From Pelargonium cotyledonis (taxonomy: Eukaryota; Streptophyta; Magnoliopsida; Geraniales; Geraniaceae), in contig JAYMTA010000753.1 in NCBI GenBank assembly GCA_036897625.1, forward strand, positions 1-24,568: a DNA stretch of 24,568 nucleotides, read 5' to 3'. A program made the translations under genes and the position numbers. Position 1 is the first letter of the stretch. Each line of letters starts with the position of its first letter. The notes beneath the pieces are model-generated. The model searched no databases. It was given only the letters and a program-made list of their open reading frames with translations, and was not told where the DNA came from. Of the stretch, positions 20,501-24,568 are shown piece after piece.

Positions 20501-23500
20501 CTTTTCTCCTATCTACTGTACAGGAGATACTGATGTCACAGAAAAACCAGTTGACCCAATTAAAGTGTACTCTGAAAAGGAGCTAATACGTGAATTTGAG
20601 AAGATTGCTTCTACACTTGTACCAGAAAAAGATTGGTCTTTACGCATTGCTGCCATGCAGAGAGTTGAAGGGCTTGTGTATGGAGGTTTATAGTTTTCAT
20701 CCCCTACTATCTTCCACTCCCTTTTATGATTGACCATTACAAGACTAATGTTGTTTTTCATTTAACCTCTATATCAAATTCATCTTTTTCCATTAACTTA
20801 ATGCGACCAGGTGCTGTGGACTACCCATGTTTCCGGGGACTCTTGAAGCAACTTGTTGGGCCTCTCAGTACACAATTATCTGATCGGAGGTCTAGTATAG
20901 TGAAGCAGGTATGGTAGGATGTAGCACATATTTGGCTTCTCTATGATTTCCGGCTCATCACAATTGTGAAAACATGCTTCCATGATGGCTAAATTGCCTT
21001 TTTGAAATTTTCAGGCTTGCCATCTAGTGTGCTTTTTATCAAAGGATCTTTTGGGAGATTTTGAGGCGTGTGCTGAGATGCTCATTCCTGTAAGTTAAAT
21101 GTCTCGCTCCTATTGCAGTTTAGTATTCTTTAACTGAGAACCTTTATTTATTTCTGTGATATCTTATTCAGGTTCTTTTCAAGCTTGTTGTGATCACTGT
21201 ACTTGTAATTGCAGAATCTGCAGATAACTGCATAAAAACGGTAAATGCTAATGTTACTATTTTTATCATCATTATCTTGAGGTATGCTTGTTTTACTATT
21301 TCATTCATGTTTTTCAGATGTTACGGAACTGCAAAGTTGCCCGTGTGCTTCCTCGTATAGCTGATAGTGCCAAGAATGACCGAAATGCAGTCCTTCGTGC
21401 AAGGTTTGAATATGCTCCATCTGCTTTGGCATGCTGCTTTGTTATTATTATATAATATTAAATATTCTATTCCTCTTGTATTGCAGGTGTTGTGAGTATG
21501 CTTTGTTGATACTAGAATATTGGGCTGATGCGCCAGAAATACAGCGATCAGCTGATCTTTATGAAGATTTAATTAAGTGTTGTGTTGCAGATGCGATGAG
21601 CGAGGTAAACATGTTTGCAACTTATACTCTAGTGTCTTTTGTGTGGAGATGTGGAAATGGCCTGTGTCAGCTCTGATATACATGCTATTAATTATTATTA
21701 CTGTTGCCCATGTCATGCTGACAGAATGGGATTTGTGCGGATATTTGTTTTTGTGTGTATTTCAGCTTACTTTTAAGATTTTATCTTGCTCAAAGCTACT
21801 TGTTATATGCCAAAGGTTCCTAATGGTGCTCAAATCTGCAGGTACGATCTACCGCCAGAATGTGCTACAGAATGTTAGCAAAAACTTGGCCAGAGCGATC
21901 ACGGCGGTTATACCTAACCTTTGATCCTGTTATACAAAGGGTATATGTTTGTACTTTTTATATAATCTTTGCCACATGGTTTCATTGTAAAATGAACATT
22001 AAGAGAACACTTTTTTGCACAGATATTAAATGAAGAAGATGGGGGAATTCACAGACGGCATGCTTCTCCTTCAGTCCGCGATAGAAGTGCACAAATGGGA
22101 CTTAGCTCTCAGTCATCTGCTCCTTTGAGTCTACCTGGATATGGAACTTCTGCAATTGTTGCGATGGACAGAAGTTCAAGCTTACCCTCGGGGACATCTC
22201 TATCTTCTGGACTCCATCTGTCACAGTCAAAGCCTCTCGGGAAAGGAACAACTGAGCGAAGTCTGGAGAGCGTGCTACATTCAAGCAAGCAGAAGGTCTC
22301 TGCAATTGAAAGCATGCTTAGGGGTTTGGATATATCTGATAAGCAGAATCCCTCAGCTCTCCGATCATCTAGTTTGGATCTAGGTATTGAATAGTTTATT
22401 TATTTATACATTTTAGCATATAAAGTCATTTAATGGGCTTATGATTACTCAGACAGAGTGAACTAAATGAAGTTTGAATGTTTGTGAGCAGCTAATCTTT
22501 TATCTTGTTGCCCCTAGTGCAGGAGTTGACCCTCCATCATCTCGTGATCCTCCATTCCCTGCTGCTGTAAGAGCATCTAATAATCTCGCAAACTCCTTAC
22601 TGTTAGATTCAACTACCTCAAGAGTCAATAAAGGTAGTAGCCGCAATGGTGGTTTGGTTTTGTCTGATATTATTACTCAGATTCAAGCCTCCAAAGATTC
22701 TAGTAGATTATCTTATCGCAGTAATGTTGCAACTGAGCCTTTGTCCACATATTCATCATACACAAGCAAAAGAGCTTCAGATAGACAACTTGACAGGGCT
22801 TCTGAAGACAATGTTGATGTTAGAGACTCTAGGCGTTTTATGAACTCTGACACTGATAGGCAGTATCTGGATCCAGCTTATAATAAGGATGGGAATTTGA
22901 GGGACTCACACAATAGTTCTGTCCCAAATTTTCAGAGGCCACTTTTAAAAAAGCCTGTTAGGATGTCTGCTAGCCAGAGGAGGAGTTTTGATGATAGCCA
23001 GCTATCACTTGGGGAGATTTCGAGCTATGTCGAGGGTCCGGCTTCTCTGAATGAAGCTCTTAGCGAGGGGCTGAGTTCAAGTTCTGATTGGTCTGCAAGG
23101 GTTGCTGCTTTCAATTATCTTCGCTCATTACCGCAACAAGGCCCCAAAGGTATTCAAGAAGTAATCCAAAATTTTGAGAAAGTAATGAAACTATTTTTCC
23201 AGCACTTGGATGATCCTCACCATAAAGTCGCTCAAGCAGCTCTTTCTACACTGGCAGATATCATTCCATCTTGTCGTAAACCCTTTGAGAGTTATATGGA
23301 AAGGATCTTACCTCGTGTTTTTTCCCGATTAATTGACCCTAAAGAGTTAGTGAGGCAACCTTGCTCAGCAACCTTGGAGATTGTTAGCAAAACTTATGGC
23401 GTAGATACTCTTTTACCTGCTTTACTCAGGTCTCTGGATGAACAGCGATCACCAAAGGCTAAATTGGCTGTGATTGAGTATGCTATCAGTTCTTTTAATA

Positions 23501-24500
23501 AGCATGCGATGAATTCTGAAGGCTCTGGCAATAGTGGAATCCTAAAGCTATGGCTTTCCAAGTTGAAACCCTTGGTCCATGATAAAAATACCAAGCTCAA
23601 GGAAGCTGCTATTACCTGCATAATATCTGTTTATTCTCACTTTGATTCAACAGCCGTCCTGAATTTTATTCTTAGTTTGTCTGTTGAAGAACAGAATTCA
23701 TTGAGACGGGCCCTTAAGCAGTATACTCCTCGCATAGAAGTGGACCTTATGAACTTTTTGCAGAACAAAAAAGAGCGACAGCGTACCAAGTCGTCTTATG
23801 ATCCATCTGATGCTGGTGGAACATCTTCTGAGGAAGGATATAGTGGCATACCAAAGAAGAGTAATTTCATTGGAAGATATTCTTCTGGTTCAATTGATAG
23901 TGATGTTGGCAGAAAGCGAAATTCTACCCAGGAATCAGGTCTAGTGACTGGAAACATTGGCCAAGCAGTATCTGATGAAAGTCGGGAAAGCTATTATCCA
24001 AAATTCGAGACTGGACCTAAGACCGATGTTTTTAGTTCCAGAAGCAAGGATTTGGCTTACATGGTTGTCTGTTCTACTGGTCCAAATGATGAAGGATCCT
24101 GGGCTAACCGGCTTGATGATGTAGACAGTAGTCTAAACATGGATGGTTTGTCTATATTGAGCCCTGACCATGGAGAGGATGCTGAACGCACTGGACGTAG
24201 TAATGAAGGTTCCCCTAACTTGGACCTTCATCATTTGAAACCTACAGCTGTAAAGGTCAATTCGATGCATGACACCATGCCTAGAATCCCTCAAATTCTT
24301 CACATTGTGAGTTTGTTGGCATCGAAGTTTTCTTCTTTGTATTGGATACATATTGAGATGGCATTGAAATTCATGGAGTTTTCCTTCATTGTTTGTAGAT
24401 TTGTAATGGTAATGATGAAAGCCCTCAAGCTAGTAAACGTAGCGCACTTCAGCAATTAGTTGATGCATCTATGGCTAATGACCACTCTCTTTGGACCAAG
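17530..24500 (+). CDS. CLASP: CLASP, microtubule plus-end/cortical array regulator (3' end missing)
   Basis: Fifteen exons: 17530-17862, 18472-18627, 18725-18787, 19709-19777, 19993-20158, 20524-20685, 20811-20908, 21015-21089, 21172-21240, 21318-21403, 21487-21604, 21842-21940, 22023-22383, 22523-24306, 24399-24500. They give about 1247 in-phase residues; roughly 190 more are expected beyond the edge (Arabidopsis CLASP is about 1439). The start MEEALELARAKDTKERM is the family N terminus. TOG1 spans about 1-225, TOG2 about 276-495 (YSEKELIREFEKIAS, PEKDWSLRIAAM), TOG3 about 790-1032 (SSSDWSARVAAF to RIEVDLMNFLQ). Ser/Arg-rich linkers hold SKQKVSAIESMLRGLDISD and the second linker a candidate SGIP motif at 1059-1062. 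Family role: TOG domains bind tubulin and stabilise cortical microtubules, affecting cell expansion and division. Introns 17863-18471 and 18788-19708 contain the repeats listed separately; 20159-20523 shows nothing. Confidence 0.95.
18374..18505 (+). repeat. partial duplication of CLASP intron 1/exon 2 junction
   Basis: CAGTAATGAAACTAGTAATT followed by ATTGTTGAAAGAGCTG at 18374-18411 resembles CAGTAATAAAACTAGAAATT at 18436-18455 and ATTGTTGAAAGAGCTG at 18490-18505, the last inside exon 2. The upstream copy lacks the roughly 32 bp containing the splice acceptor. The 16-bp block is exact in both. Confidence 0.7.
18809..19285 (+). repeat. three-unit degenerate tandem array in CLASP intron 3
   Basis: Units begin near 18809, 18964 and 19115. 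They share ACATTA/ACAGTCA, CACTTAAAAG (18827 and 19136), TTGACTGCAA and, in the last two units, GGTGATATT..TTTGTCAGCCTAT followed by TTCAGATTA.GCAAA.TATAATT (about 19060 and 19216). The period is about 155 bp. Divergence is substantial, so the array is old. Confidence 0.6.
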
Positions 24501-24510
24501 GTATGATCAA

Positions 24511-24513
<3 letters not shown>

Positions 24514-24568
<55 letters not shown>
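24514..24568 (+). repeat. (CT)n(AT)n compound microsatellite at window edge
   Basis: Sixteen CT units (24514-24545) run directly into about twelve TA units to the last base. It begins 14 bp after the CLASP exon ending at 24500, close to the donor GTATGATC. The right limit is cut by the window. Confidence 0.95.

Noticed and set aside
24307-24459. Continuation of the long CLASP open frame past 24306
   Set aside because: The family sequence stops matching at QILHI, a GTGAGT donor follows, and the next homologous residues resume in phase at 24399.
1-24568. CRISPR array, prophage, operon or biosynthetic cluster
   Set aside because: No regularly spaced direct repeats or bacterial-type genes; four unrelated intron-containing plant genes do not form a cluster.

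Overview
The window is nuclear DNA from a flowering plant, most likely a eudicot. All four genes have GT-AG introns, intergenic DNA is AT-rich, and there are SINE, Helitron and MITE relics. The gene products (a plant CNGC channel, a chloroplast-targeted LPAT1, an early nodulin-like phytocyanin and a plant CLASP) are plant families. The species cannot be named from sequence alone. Exon models were built by hand from splice signals, reading phase and remembered family sequence; every internal junction given keeps the frame.

Layout. (1) 236-3072, minus: the 5' half of a group II cyclic nucleotide-gated channel, running off the left edge before the pore filter. Its 5'UTR intron and leader extend to about 4495. 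(2) 4496-7071: intergenic, with a decayed SINE and an exact 64-bp tandem duplication. (3) 7072-11387, minus: a complete seven-exon plastid lysophosphatidate acyltransferase (LPAT1), 371 residues, including a 41-nt exon. (4) 11388-14544: about 3.1 kb of transposon-derived DNA with an old SINE, a Helitron-like element and a SINE flanked by exact 15-bp target-site duplications. (5) 14545-15252, minus: a two-exon early nodulin-like protein with signal peptide, copper-free plastocyanin-like domain and GPI-type tail. (6) 15253-17209: intergenic, with a palindromic MITE-like element just upstream of CLASP. (7) 17530-24500, plus: fifteen exons of the microtubule-associated protein CLASP, about 1247 residues, running off the right edge inside an intron.

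The four genes do not form a pathway or cluster: calcium channel, plastid glycerolipid synthesis, cell-surface protein and cortical microtubule regulator. I found no convincing new biological system. The most notable items are a SINE family (three copies here) in which two copies carry a tandem duplication starting at box B, a partial copy of a CLASP intron-exon junction lying in the intron before it, a palindromic element and short upstream ORF at the 5' end of CLASP, and a candidate SxIP motif in CLASP.
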